Of a DNA stretch of 64,000 nt, positions 35,709 through 44,593 are shown piece by piece. The position numbers and the translations under genes were made by a program. Source of the DNA: Clostridia bacterium. Its GTDB lineage: Bacteria; Bacillota; Clostridia; Oscillospirales; Acutalibacteraceae. Position 1 is the first letter of the stretch. Every line of letters starts with the position of its first letter. The DNA lies in the NCBI GenBank assembly GCA_017399405.1, contig JAFQCT010000015.1, positions 1 to 64,000 on the forward strand. The letters run 5' to 3'. The notes beneath the pieces are model-generated. The model did no database searches. It saw nothing but the letters and a program-made list of their open reading frames with translations, and was not told where the DNA came from.

Positions 35709-36422
35709 ATGATTATTTTTCCTGCTATAGATATTAAAGACAAAGAATGTGTGCGACTTTACAAAGGCGATTTTTCCACAGCTGGTAAGGTTGCAGATAG
35801 TTATATGGAAACTGCTCTCAATTTCAAAAAAGCGGGTGCAGAGTGGATTCATATGGTTGACCTTAACGGCGCACTTGACGGTGTCCGTATAAACAGTGAA
35901 ATCTTTCTTGATGTTGCAAAAAACAGCGGACTTAAAGTTGAAGTCGGTGGTGGAATCCGTACAATGAAAGATGTTGATTTCTATATTCAGAATGGAATTG
36001 AAAGAGTCATAATCGGCTCGGCTGCACTCAAAAATCCGCAACTTGTAAAAGAAGCCTGCAAAGAGTTTGGCGACAAAATAGCAGTTGGGATTGACGCTAA
36101 AAACGAAATGGTTGCAACTGAGGGTTGGACAGAAAAAAGTGACACTCACTATATTGACCTTGCAAAACGAATGGAAGATTTCGGTGTAAAGTACATTATC
36201 TTTACAGATATCGATTGTGATGGTATGCTTTCAGGTCCAAATCTTGAACAGTTAATCAAACTCAATGACGCAGTTTCTTGCAACATTACCGCAAGTGGTG
36301 GCATCAAGGATATACAAAACATTATTGACCTTAAAAAAGCCAATATGTATGGTGCAATTTGTGGAAGAAGTATTTATAGCGGTACATTAAATCTTGCAGA
36401 AGCAATCAAGGAGTGTGAATAA
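35709..36422 (+). CDS. hisA: ProFAR isomerase
   Basis: 237 residues, TIM barrel: [20 protein letters not shown] with the catalytic Asp at the N-terminus, VDLNGALDG near 48, VEVGGGIRT near 78 and the second catalytic Asp in [14 protein letters not shown] near 168. The [11 protein letters not shown] start and the length identify HisA, not HisF. It follows hisB without hisH. Confidence 0.93.
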   Translation: MIIFPAIDIKDKECVRLYKGDFSTAGKVADSYMETALNFKKAGAEWIHMVDLNGALDGVRINSEIFLDVAKNSGLKVEVGGGIRTMKDVDFYIQNGIERVIIGSAALKNPQLVKEACKEFGDKIAVGIDAKNEMVATEGWTEKSDTHYIDLAKRMEDFGVKYIIFTDIDCDGMLSGPNLEQLIKLNDAVSCNITASGGIKDIQNIIDLKKANMYGAICGRSIYSGTLNLAEAIKECE

Positions 36423-36423
36423 T

Positions 36424-36738
36424 ATGAACCTTGATAAATTTTTTGTAAAAGCAGACCTTATCCCTGCAATAATTCAAGAAGAAAGTACAGGCGAAGTACT
36501 TATGCTTGCCTATATGAATAAAGAATCAATGGCAAAAACTTTAGAAAGTGGTTACACTTGGTTTTGGAGTCGTTCAAGACAAGAACTCTGGAACAAGGGT
36601 GCAACATCAGGTCATTTGCAAAAAGTGGTTTCAATTCACGGCGATTGTGATGACGATACACTTTTAATTAAAGTTGAGCAGACAGGTCCTGCTTGTCATA
36701 CGGGCAGTAAATCTTGTTTTTTTAAGGAGATTAAATAA
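36424..36738 (+). CDS. hisI: Phosphoribosyl-AMP cyclohydrolase
   Basis: 104 residues, monofunctional. It has [20 protein letters not shown] near 29, [16 protein letters not shown] near 52 and the metal site [20 protein letters not shown] near 78. It begins one base after hisA; hisF is not between them. AAGGAG inside hisA serves as the ribosome site. Confidence 0.95.
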   Translation: MNLDKFFVKADLIPAIIQEESTGEVLMLAYMNKESMAKTLESGYTWFWSRSRQELWNKGATSGHLQKVVSIHGDCDDDTLLIKVEQTGPACHTGSKSCFFKEIK

Positions 36739-36739
36739 T

Positions 36740-37066
36740 ATGAATGATACTTTAGTAAATCTTTATGAAACCATTCTTGAAAGAAAAGCAAACCAGCAGG
36801 AAGGTTCATACACTTGCTACCTTTTTGAAAAAGGACTTGACAAAATCCTTAAAAAAGTAGGTGAGGAGTGCTCTGAAACAATTATTGCTGCAAAAAACGG
36901 TAATAAGGAAGATACGGTTGGTGAAATCAGTGATTTGATTTTCCATTTGTTTGTTATGATGGCAAACGAGGGCATAGCGGTAGAAGATGTTATGGCAGAA
37001 CTTGATAAGAGAAGTGCAAAAACCGGAAACCTCAAGGTCTTTCATCAAGTTGATAAAAACTCATAA
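36740..37066 (+). CDS. hisE: Phosphoribosyl-ATP pyrophosphatase
   Basis: 108 residues, all-alpha MazG-like fold. It has SYTCYLFEKGLDKILKKVGE near 25, EECSETIIAAKN and EISDLIFHLFVMM near 65. It is separate from hisI, though the two are fused in many bacteria. Last recognisable gene of the his operon; AAGGAG before it. Confidence 0.93.
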   Translation: MNDTLVNLYETILERKANQQEGSYTCYLFEKGLDKILKKVGEECSETIIAAKNGNKEDTVGEISDLIFHLFVMMANEGIAVEDVMAELDKRSAKTGNLKVFHQVDKNS

Positions 37067-37078
37067 GGAGAGATAGAT

Positions 37079-38545
37079 ATGGAAATTTTGTGGACAATTC
37101 TTGGACTTTTAGCACTCTTTATAGTGGTAACGCTTATCCGTGCTATATTCTTCAAAGAGAAAAAAGCAGAAAATGTAAAACTTGAGCCTGAAATGGTTAA
37201 CATGGAAAAATATTGTCAGGATTTAAGCGATGCAATTAAAATTAAGACAATTTCTAACTATGACCGTGAACTTGTTGATTGGAACGAGTTTGACAAATTC
37301 CACGCATTTTTAGAAGAGCGTTTCCCATTGGTACATAAAACAATGAGCAAGACAAAGGTTGCAGATGCAAGTCTTGTTTTCAAGTGGGAGGGAACAGACC
37401 CAACTCTTGACGGTATTGCAATGCTTGCTCATCAGGATGTAGTGCCAATTACTGCAGGCACAGAAGATGATTGGGAGCATGAACCATTCAGTGGTTATAA
37501 CGATGGTGAATTTATCTGGGGACGCGGTGCTATGGATATGAAAAACCATCTTATAGCTGTTATGGAATGTATGGAAGAACTTATTAACGAGGGCTATCAG
37601 CCAAAGCGTTCAATTTATATCTGCCTTGGTCATAATGAAGAAGTTGTTGCAGCACCTGATAATGGTGCAAAACAGATTGCCGCATATCTTAAAGAGCAAG
37701 GCGTTCATCTTGAAGCAGTGCTTGATGAGGGTGGTGCAATCCTTCCCGTTAAACTCGGCAAACTTCTTGATATTAACCTTACAGGTGTTGGTATTGCTGA
37801 AAAAGGTAGCGTAAACTATAAAGTTAGCGTAAACGCAAAGGGTGGTCACTCATCACAACCACCAAAGCATACTGCGGTTGGTAAACTTGCTGATGTTATT
37901 AAAGATATTGAAAATCATCAGTTCAAGGCAACAATGCCTGATTACCTTAAACAACTTATAAAACGCGTTGGTATGAATGCAGGTTACCCATTAAGAGTAG
38001 TTCTTGTTAATGCACCTATTTTACAACCACTTATTCTTGCTATTTGTAAAAACATTCCTGCTGCAGCATCACTTATTCGTACTTGTACAGCAGTAACAAT
38101 GGCAGAGGGTAGCCCACAGTTTAATGTGCTTCCACAAAAAGCAAGTGTAACTGTAAACTTCCGCACAATGCCGGGCGTTTCAATTGCAGATGTTGAAAAA
38201 CATATCCGTGATAGCGTAAGAAATAAAGATATTGATGTTGAATTTCTTGTTGGTAAAGAATCTTCAATGGTTTCACCAACAGATTCAAAAGCATTCCAGA
38301 CAATTAAAGAACTTGCAGAAGCACAAAATAGCAAAAACCTTGTTACACCATTCCTTGTAATGGGTGGTACAGATGCTTATAACTATGAGCCTGTTTGTGA
38401 GAATATCTACCGTTTTGCACCATTCGTGGCAGATACAAAACTTCTTCTCTGCACACACGGTACAAACGAGCGTATTCCAATTGCTTGTTGTGAAGACGCA
38501 ATCGCATTCTTTAAGCGTTATACTCGCAGAATGACACAAGAATAA
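37079..38545 (+). CDS. M20-family metallopeptidase with N-terminal membrane anchor
   Basis: 488 residues. One membrane helix at 3-25 is followed by the M20 catalytic domain: LLAHQDVVPI (His ligand and Asp) near 118, WGRGAMDMKNHL near 145 (bridging Asp), GHNEEVVA near 183 (Glu-Glu) and GGTDAYNYEPV near 430. The insertion is the usual dimerisation domain (GHSSQPP near 257). It resembles PM20D1-like carboxypeptidases, which act on N-acyl amino acids. It starts 12 bases after hisE with GGAGAG, so it may be transcribed with the his genes; whether it feeds on or releases histidine-containing peptides is not known. Confidence 0.85.
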   Translation: MEILWTILGLLALFIVVTLIRAIFFKEKKAENVKLEPEMVNMEKYCQDLSDAIKIKTISNYDRELVDWNEFDKFHAFLEERFPLVHKTMSKTKVADASLVFKWEGTDPTLDGIAMLAHQDVVPITAGTEDDWEHEPFSGYNDGEFIWGRGAMDMKNHLIAVMECMEELINEGYQPKRSIYICLGHNEEVVAAPDNGAKQIAAYLKEQGVHLEAVLDEGGAILPVKLGKLLDINLTGVGIAEKGSVNYKVSVNAKGGHSSQPPKHTAVGKLADVIKDIENHQFKATMPDYLKQLIKRVGMNAGYPLRVVLVNAPILQPLILAICKNIPAAASLIRTCTAVTMAEGSPQFNVLPQKASVTVNFRTMPGVSIADVEKHIRDSVRNKDIDVEFLVGKESSMVSPTDSKAFQTIKELAEAQNSKNLVTPFLVMGGTDAYNYEPVCENIYRFAPFVADTKLLLCTHGTNERIPIACCEDAIAFFKRYTRRMTQE

Positions 38546-38550
38546 TTTTT

Positions 38551-38633
38551 GGTATATTTCTCGCAAAACTTCCTTGCTTTCGGCTCGCAGTATACCTGAT
38601 ACAGCTTCGCCTCGGCAAGATTGTTTTGCAAAA
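38551..38633. repeat. Structured intergenic repeat, copy 1
   Basis: It shares the blocks TTTCGGCTCGC and ATACAGCTTCGCCTC with the element at 55606-55690. Outer arms are GCAAAAC (38563-38569) and GTTTTGC (38623-38629), inner arms CTTGC (38573-38577) and GCAAG (38615-38619). GGTATA and TATACC also pair across the inner arm. The inner arms differ from copy 2 but stay complementary. Confidence 0.7.
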
Positions 38634-38680
38634 AATCTACTCAAAAATATCAAATAAATAAAGTTTTGCAAATCAAATAA

Positions 38681-38706
38681 AAAGGCAGTCCGTGAGGACT
38701 GCCTTT
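38681..38706 (-). terminator. Terminator of spoVT
   Basis: Eleven-base-pair stem AAAGGCAGTCC with its complement and a GTGA loop; on the minus strand it runs into TTTTTATTT. It may also stop readthrough from the plus strand. Confidence 0.82.
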
Positions 38707-38722
38707 AATTTTGCACTTATTT

Positions 38723-39262
38723 TTATTCTTCCGTCTGCTTTCCTAAAAATGATGCAGCAACGGATACTAACTTGATTTCAGTCTGACTTGGCATAACACC
38801 ATTAGTGTTAAGCATAAGCACAACAGCACCTGCTACATCACCACCACCAATAATTGGGTAGGCAATACCTGCTTCACGGTCGCTGTCTTTTAATGGGTAA
38901 AGAGCCTTAATGTCAGGTGCGGCAACATAATTTTCGCGATTTTCAATGATTTCTTCCAATTCAGATGAAATACGCTTGTCCATAGCATCTTTTTTCGGCA
39001 TACCAGATGCAGCAATAACATGGTCGCGGTCAGTAATAATTACAGGCAAGTTTGTAGCTCTGTTTAGTACATCTGTGTACTGACTCGCAAACTCCGATAA
39101 CTCACCAATAGGGGAGTATTTCTTAAAAATAACCTCCCCGTCAGATGCAGTATAGATTTCAAGCGGGTCTCCTTCACGGATTCGCATAGTGCGTCTTATC
39201 TCTTTCGGAATAACTACTCTTCCCAAATCGTCAATTCTTCTCACAATCCCTGTTGCTTTCAT
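38723..39262 (-). CDS. spoVT: Stage V sporulation protein T
   Basis: 179 residues. The N-terminal AbrB-type swapped-hairpin DNA-binding domain (TGIVRRIDDLGRVVIPKEIR, RTMRIREGDPLEIY) is followed by a C-terminal GAF-like domain (residues 60-175). This is the full SpoVT architecture. SpoVT is a forespore regulator that tunes sigma-G genes, so its presence argues that this lineage makes spores. The ATG at 39262 has AAAGGAG 11 bases upstream; that ribosome site sits in one arm of a long inverted repeat (39270-39325). Confidence 0.92.
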   Translation of the reverse strand: MKATGIVRRIDDLGRVVIPKEIRRTMRIREGDPLEIYTASDGEVIFKKYSPIGELSEFASQYTDVLNRATNLPVIITDRDHVIAASGMPKKDAMDKRISSELEEIIENRENYVAAPDIKALYPLKDSDREAGIAYPIIGGGDVAGAVVLMLNTNGVMPSQTEIKLVSVAASFLGKQTEE

Positions 39263-39269
39263 ATATACA

Positions 39270-39325
39270 AAAACTCCTTTGTTTATTTTGATAACATTTC
39301 TATTATCTGTAAACAAAGGAGTTTT
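39270..39325 (-). promoter_or_regulatory. 16-bp perfect inverted repeat upstream of spoVT
   Basis: Arms 39270-39285 and 39310-39325 are perfect complements (AAAACTCCTTTGTTTA and its complement) around a 24-base spacer. On the minus strand the proximal arm holds the spoVT ribosome site AAAGGAG and the distal arm holds its exact complement. A possible -10 box TATAAA (39328-39323) overlaps the distal arm, so whether both arms are transcribed is not certain. It may act as an RNA switch or a protein operator. Confidence 0.65.
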
Positions 39326-39374
39326 ATACTTGAAAATAAAAGTTGTTTTTACATATAAAAATAAATTCTATAAA

Positions 39375-39399
39375 AACGCCGAGGGTTAATCTCGGCGTT
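39375..39399 (-). terminator. Terminator of the P-type ATPase gene
   Basis: Nine-base-pair stem AACGCCGAG/CTCGGCGTT, 7-base loop, T-rich tail on the minus strand. Confidence 0.85.
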
Positions 39400-39419
39400 C
39401 ATTTTATATTTAATTGTCT

Positions 39420-42113
39420 TTATGCTTTTTTCTTTGCAATTGCTCTTTGGATTGCTTTGATGATTTCAACAATTGGGATAATCAAGAATGCAAGTCCAAG
39501 AGAGATTGAATATTCAACAAGTGAAAGTTCTGTGAATTCAAACATATTTGCAAGGAATGGAACTTCAACAACTGCTGTTGTAAGAAGAAATGAACCAATC
39601 ATAGCACCGTAAAGAGCTACATTATGGTGTCCCTTAAAGAGCATTGCAACTGCTGAGCCACGCTGTGAACGCATATTGAATGAATGGAAGATTTCACACA
39701 TAGCCATTGTGAAAAATGCCATTGTCATACCGTCTGCACTGTCTTGAATGTTATAGAAAGCAAGGTGACCTGTTTCAATGAACTCACCAATATAGAAAGC
39801 AGTAATTGTAAGAATAGAAACAATAATACCCTGATATGCACAGTCAAAACCGAGACCGCCTGAGAATACACCGTCATTCTTACTTCTTGGTTTTCTTCTC
39901 ATAATATCGTCTTCAGGTTTTTCAAGACCGAGTGCAAGTGCTGGGAAGCAGTCTGTTACAAGGTTAATAAAGAGCAAGTGAGGAGCTCTTAAAATTGTAA
40001 AGTTCATAATTGTTGCAAAGAAGATTGAAACAACTTCTGAAAGGTTTGAGCCGAGAAGGAACTGAATTGCTTTACGAATGTTATCGTAAATTCTTCTACC
40101 TTCACCAACTGCAGAAACGATTGTTGCAAAGTTATCGTCAGCAAGAACCATATCAGCAACATTCTTTGTAACATCAGTACCTGTAATACCCATACCAACG
40201 CCGATATCTGCACTCTTGATAGATGGAGCGTCGTTAACACCGTCACCTGTCATAGCAGTAACATAGCCCTTGTTTCTCCAAGCGTTAACAATTCTTGTTT
40301 TGTGTTCAGGCTGAACACGAGCATAAACGCAGATGTTTTCAACGATTTTCTCAAATTCTTCATCTGTATATTTATCAATGTCAGCACCCATCATAGCCTG
40401 ACTATCATCTGTAAGAATACCAAGTTCGCGAGCAATTGCTTTTGCTGTGTTGATATGGTCACCTGTAATCATAATAGGCTTGATACCAGCACCACGACAT
40501 TCAACAATAGCATCTTTAACTTCAGGACGAACAGGGTCAATCATACCTGTAAGACCAATGAAAGTCATATCAAATTCAAGTGCTTCTGATTCATAAACTG
40601 ATGGTTCTGCATCATAAGTCTTATATGCAACTGCAAATACACGAAGAGCTTTGTTACCCATTCTTGTATTTTCTTCCATAATCTTTGCACGGATTTCATC
40701 ATTCATTTCGAAGATTTCACCGTTAATGTCAGCGTGTGTACACTTTTTAAGGATTTCGTCAGGAGCACCCTTTGTGAACTGAACAAAACCTGCACCTTGC
40801 TTATGAACTGTTGACATCATCTTTCTTCCTGAGTCGAAAGGAACTTCGCCAACACGAGGATATTTTTCAACGAGTGATGCTTTTGGAAGATTAAGAGTCT
40901 GAGCATAGTTGATAAGAGCAACTTCGTCAGGCTCGCCTGTGCCTTTGCCATTTTCATCAACTTCAGCATTAGTGCAAAGTGCCATTGCTGTTGCCAACTG
41001 TTCTTCGTTAGGAGCATAGTGGTCAACAACTGTCATAACATTTTGTGTAAGAGTACCTGTCTTGTCAGAGCAGATAATCTGAGTACAACCAAGTGTTTCA
41101 ACTGCTGTCATTTTACGAATAATCGCATTTTTCTTTGACATATTTGTAACGCCAATAGAAAGAACGATTGTCATAACTGCAACAAGACCTTCAGGAATTG
41201 CCGCAACAGCAAGTGCGATAGCTGCAATAAATGAATGGAGAGCAACATCAAAATATTCTGTACTGCCACCAATAATAATCTTTGAAATAATGTTGTATGC
41301 AAAGATAACTACGCAAACACCAATAACAAGTTTTGTAAGCACCTTTGAAAGCTGTTCAAGTTTGATTTCAAGAGGAGTTTTGCCTTCTTCAGCAAGTGTA
41401 ATGGCATTGGCAATTTTACCCATTTCAGTATCCATACCGGTAGCAACTACAACTGCTTTACCACGACCGTATACAAGAGTTGAGCCCATATATGCCATAT
41501 TCTTACGGTCACCGAGAGCTACTTCGTCACTGTCGTTTTTACCCATAAGTGCATTTACAAGTTTTGTAACAGGAACAGACTCACCAGTAAGTGCAGCTTC
41601 CTCAATTTTCATACTTGCACACTCAAAAATACGACAGTCTGCAGGAATAGCGTCACCTGCGTCAAGAAGAATAACATCACCTACAACTAAATCTTCGCTC
41701 TTAACAACTTCAACTTTGCCATCACGAAGAACTTTAGTTGTTGCGGCAGACATTTTCTGCAACGCTTCAACTGCCTTTTCCGCTTTGCTTTCCTGAATAA
41801 CACCAAGAACTGCGTTGATAAGGACAACTACAAGAATGATGATTGAATCAGTTGGCACATACATACCTGTACTAGGGTCGTGCTCAATAAACTCTGTTAC
41901 AGCAGAAATAACAGCCGCAACAAGCAAGATGATAATCATCGGGTCCTTTAACTGGTCAATAAAGCGTGAGAACATTGAAACTTTTTTAGCTTCAGCCAAC
42001 TTGTTTTTGCCGTTTTGTGCAAGTCTTTTTTCAGCCTCTGCTGATGAAAGACCTTCCGGTTTACTGTTGACTGCCTCAAAAACTTCATCAACCGAATGGA
42101 GATAATGTTTCAT
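39420..42113 (-). CDS. P2-type cation-transporting ATPase, probably Mn2+/Ca2+ exporter
   Basis: 897 residues with the full P-type layout: N-terminal actuator region, TGESVPV near 180, an IPEGL membrane motif near 307, phosphorylation site ICSDKTGTLTQN near 349, hinge TGDGVNDAPS near 622 and about ten membrane helices. The cation_ATPase_N and C domains match the SERCA/PMCA-like group annotated as calcium ATPases. A yybP-ykoY manganese riboswitch directly upstream suggests that Mn2+ export is at least one job, as for the riboswitch-controlled P-type ATPase of Lactococcus. Start MKHYLHSVDEVF has an AGAGGTG site. Confidence 0.92.
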   Translation of the reverse strand: MKHYLHSVDEVFEAVNSKPEGLSSAEAEKRLAQNGKNKLAEAKKVSMFSRFIDQLKDPMIIILLVAAVISAVTEFIEHDPSTGMYVPTDSIIILVVVLINAVLGVIQESKAEKAVEALQKMSAATTKVLRDGKVEVVKSEDLVVGDVILLDAGDAIPADCRIFECASMKIEEAALTGESVPVTKLVNALMGKNDSDEVALGDRKNMAYMGSTLVYGRGKAVVVATGMDTEMGKIANAITLAEEGKTPLEIKLEQLSKVLTKLVIGVCVVIFAYNIISKIIIGGSTEYFDVALHSFIAAIALAVAAIPEGLVAVMTIVLSIGVTNMSKKNAIIRKMTAVETLGCTQIICSDKTGTLTQNVMTVVDHYAPNEEQLATAMALCTNAEVDENGKGTGEPDEVALINYAQTLNLPKASLVEKYPRVGEVPFDSGRKMMSTVHKQGAGFVQFTKGAPDEILKKCTHADINGEIFEMNDEIRAKIMEENTRMGNKALRVFAVAYKTYDAEPSVYESEALEFDMTFIGLTGMIDPVRPEVKDAIVECRGAGIKPIMITGDHINTAKAIARELGILTDDSQAMMGADIDKYTDEEFEKIVENICVYARVQPEHKTRIVNAWRNKGYVTAMTGDGVNDAPSIKSADIGVGMGITGTDVTKNVADMVLADDNFATIVSAVGEGRRIYDNIRKAIQFLLGSNLSEVVSIFFATIMNFTILRAPHLLFINLVTDCFPALALGLEKPEDDIMRRKPRSKNDGVFSGGLGFDCAYQGIIVSILTITAFYIGEFIETGHLAFYNIQDSADGMTMAFFTMAMCEIFHSFNMRSQRGSAVAMLFKGHHNVALYGAMIGSFLLTTAVVEVPFLANMFEFTELSLVEYSISLGLAFLIIPIVEIIKAIQRAIAKKKA

Positions 42114-42163
42114 AAAGACACCTCTTTTTATTTCTTTGCTTTCGCAATAAAATTATACATATT

Positions 42164-42202
42164 AAAAAAGACCTTTAGCAGTATTTTTCTGCCGAAGGTC
42201 TT
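42164..42202 (-). terminator. Riboswitch expression-platform terminator
   Basis: On the minus strand AGACCTT-CGGCAG pairs with CTGCTAAAGGTCT, followed by TTTTTT. The left arm overlaps the last conserved segment (GCAAGACC) of the yybP-ykoY aptamer, so ligand binding and termination are mutually exclusive. Confidence 0.82.
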
Positions 42203-42282
42203 GCTGCCCGAAATAATCAGGTACGATAACCAGCCAAAAATATGACGAATGTTGATTACCGTAAAATAGCTACTCCCCTTGG
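42197..42282 (-). ncRNA. yybP-ykoY manganese riboswitch aptamer
   Basis: Minus strand starts AAGGGGAGTAGC (42280-42269), contains TCAACAT in the middle and ends GCAAGACC (42204-42197), the conserved sequences of the yybP-ykoY family, at the expected spacing. The family binds Mn2+ and turns downstream genes on. The terminator that follows is released when the aptamer holds the GCAAGACC strand. The gene controlled is the P-type ATPase at 39420-42113. Confidence 0.88.
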
Positions 42283-42292
42283 GATTAAAATA

Positions 42293-42321
42293 ATTTTACC
42301 ATATTTATAAAAAACTGTCAA
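42293..42321 (-). promoter_or_regulatory. Promoter of the riboswitch-ATPase transcript
   Basis: On the minus strand TTGACA (42321-42316), 17-base spacer, TAAAAT (42298-42293); the transcript would begin a few bases before the aptamer. Confidence 0.8.
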
Positions 42322-42365
42322 TATTTCTATTGTTACACTTTTTGATATTTGTGATATATTGAAAA

Positions 42366-42389
42366 GGTGGGAGATTTTATACTCCCACC
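42366..42389 (-). terminator. Terminator of the CotH-like gene
   Basis: Eight-base-pair stem GGTGGGAG/CTCCCACC, then TTTT on the minus strand. Confidence 0.75.
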
Positions 42390-42398
42390 ATGTTATTT

Positions 42399-44420
42399 TT
42401 ATTCTTCTCTTTTCTTAATTGTTGCCACAATGCCAACACCAGATGCGATTGCTACTGCTGCTGCAACTACGATTGATGCTCCTGCAACTGTGTCAGGAAT
42501 ATCACTGTCGTCGACATTACCGTTTGTATCTGCATTTGTATCGTTATCTGTATTGTCTGTATTGTTATCAGTATCAGTGCCTGTATCTGTGTCAGGTGTC
42601 GTATCAGGAGTTGTGTCAGTGTTTCCGCTATCGCCACCAATTCCACCGCCAATAATACCTTCAACAACATCGCCTAAGCCACTTAAAATACCATCAAGAG
42701 CACCACTTTCAACATCTGTTGTCTGTACTGTGCCAAAATTGTTTGTAAGGAAAATTGCGCGTCTTGTTGAGAAATCCTTTACAAAGTCAACATCTACATT
42801 CCATTCTGATTTAATTGAGTCAATATTAGTTGTTCCGTAAATGTTCCAACGAATTGCGTTTGCAACTGCTGAACCTTCAATTTTATCAGCATAAGCGTCA
42901 ATACCTGACTCATTCATTACATTGAGAACATCAAGAATTTCATTGTCCCATACATTTTTAACACCTGCAACGAAATCTTCTTTCTGGCAAAGAGCGTTAA
43001 AGAGTGTTGGCACTTTCTTGATATCTGCCTGACCAAAAATAGTATTCTTATACTGTCTGCCGAAGCATACTGTAAATTCTTCAGGGTTCATATAATTGCA
43101 ACCATAACGGTCGTTCTCATTGTTGCCAAGTCCGATATCAAAATCCCAAACAGGACCTGCATAAAGTTTGTCGTCTCCTTGTGGTTTGTACATATAAGTA
43201 CTTGTAAGACCACAGTCCATATTTGATGCCCATTCGTTAATTGCATAGAATTTTTGGAATGTTTCAGCGTTACAAAGTTCTGTATAATAGTCGCCATTAG
43301 CATTATAACCGTCTTCTGACATTACAGCATCTTCAAAATTCTGATAAATACCACTGATATACTTAACTTCGCTTTCAGTTGCGTATTCAGGATTTTTGAA
43401 AATTACAGGCTGACCACCATTTGATACAAAACCTGAAATTTCACTGTCATATCTGTCAGCAATTTCCATTTCCATAAGGTATCCGCCTGAGATATCTGCA
43501 GGGTCATTAGGAATTTCAACCCATTTTTGAGTGCCTTCCATAAGTCCTGAATACTGACCACGAGTACCTGCTAATTCAAGTGATTCAATATCAACATCCG
43601 GATTTGCATCTTCATTTGCATCATCAAGATTGTCAATTTCAACACGATTGTCATCAACCTCAACTCTTGTAGTGAGAATGAATGAACCCATATAATCGTT
43701 GTTGATATAAAGGTCAACAGGTGTATACTTTGGAGTATAATCAAGCACTTCACCTGCTACAGAATAAATGATAGCATTTCTCATAAGAGTTGTATCGCCA
43801 TGGTTAGCAATTAAGCTCCACTTTTTGCTTTTCCCCATACCAAAAAGGTCTGCTTTTTTATCGAGTTTAATATTGTATGGCTTTTTCTCCATTTTCCATG
43901 TTGAATTGCCACGACCTTTAATATATTCAAGGTCACCATTATACTCGTATGTGAAACCATCTTCACCAATCACCTGAATATAGCCTGCTTCTTTGTGTTC
44001 CTTGTCAGCATAAATTGCATCAAGACTACCTGATTCAGTTGTAATGAATACAGACGCAAGCTCAGTTTCGGCAATAATTTTAACATTGTAAGTTTTTGCA
44101 CCGCAAGAAACAGAAATTGATGATTTACCGGCAAGTGAAACCATTCCACCATTCTGCACCTTATAACCATCGATTGTAACATCACCATCTGCTACAAAAG
44201 ACACTCTGCAAAGTGCAGTGCTGATTGATGTAGGTATGAAAAGATAATAATTACCATCGTCCGCTAAAAACCATTCAACTGTTGGAACAGTTTCTTCTGT
44301 GAAAGAAATAGCAGAAACAGAAAAACTGTCAATTGTGTCTTCTGTTGCTGCAAAACCAATCATTGAGGTTGATGCGAATATTACAACAAAAGCCAGAATA
44401 AAAGCAAGAGCCTTTTTCAT
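42399..44420 (-). CDS. Secreted CotH-family protein with C-terminal membrane anchor
   Basis: 673 residues. A signal peptide (MKKALAFILAFVVIFASTS, cleavage near AFA) is followed by a beta-rich domain to about 150 and a CotH kinase-like domain from about 165: YIKGRGNSTWKMEKKPYNIK, MRNAIIYSVAG and GPVWDFDIGLG near 400, where WDxD should bind metal. Then comes a Gly/Asp/Thr-rich low-complexity stretch (TPDTTPDTDTGTDTDNN, about 588-630) and a final IPDTVAG, hydrophobic helix and KKREE tail that resembles a cell-wall-sorting signal without a clear LPXTG. CotH proteins of Bacillus spores phosphorylate coat proteins; Clostridial relatives often sit on the cell surface. Confidence 0.8.
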   Translation of the reverse strand: MKKALAFILAFVVIFASTSMIGFAATEDTIDSFSVSAISFTEETVPTVEWFLADDGNYYLFIPTSISTALCRVSFVADGDVTIDGYKVQNGGMVSLAGKSSISVSCGAKTYNVKIIAETELASVFITTESGSLDAIYADKEHKEAGYIQVIGEDGFTYEYNGDLEYIKGRGNSTWKMEKKPYNIKLDKKADLFGMGKSKKWSLIANHGDTTLMRNAIIYSVAGEVLDYTPKYTPVDLYINNDYMGSFILTTRVEVDDNRVEIDNLDDANEDANPDVDIESLELAGTRGQYSGLMEGTQKWVEIPNDPADISGGYLMEMEIADRYDSEISGFVSNGGQPVIFKNPEYATESEVKYISGIYQNFEDAVMSEDGYNANGDYYTELCNAETFQKFYAINEWASNMDCGLTSTYMYKPQGDDKLYAGPVWDFDIGLGNNENDRYGCNYMNPEEFTVCFGRQYKNTIFGQADIKKVPTLFNALCQKEDFVAGVKNVWDNEILDVLNVMNESGIDAYADKIEGSAVANAIRWNIYGTTNIDSIKSEWNVDVDFVKDFSTRRAIFLTNNFGTVQTTDVESGALDGILSGLGDVVEGIIGGGIGGDSGNTDTTPDTTPDTDTGTDTDNNTDNTDNDTNADTNGNVDDSDIPDTVAGASIVVAAAVAIASGVGIVATIKKREE

Positions 44421-44473
44421 AATAAAATCCCCTTTAATAAAGATTAGTGATTACAAAAAATCTAATCAAGATT

Positions 44474-44502
44474 AATATATCATTTTGAAAAATAAAAGTC
44501 AA
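44474..44502 (-). promoter_or_regulatory. Promoter of the CotH-like gene
   Basis: Minus strand TTGACT (44502-44497), 17-base spacer, TATATT (44479-44474). A 6-bp inverted repeat GATTAG (44442-44447)/CTAATC (44462-44467) lies around and after the start site. Confidence 0.6.
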
Positions 44503-44593
44503 TATGATAGAAATTTTTTATTTCTGTGTTTTATTTATCACTATAGTATGGTAAAATAAACAAGAACACTAAAAACGAACGCAGGTTGAAATT

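Noticed and set aside
35385-36149. Minus-strand open frame of 254 codons opposite hisB and hisA
   Set aside because: The plus-strand products match HisB and HisA over their full lengths; the opposite frame has a Cys/Phe-rich shadow composition and no start signals.
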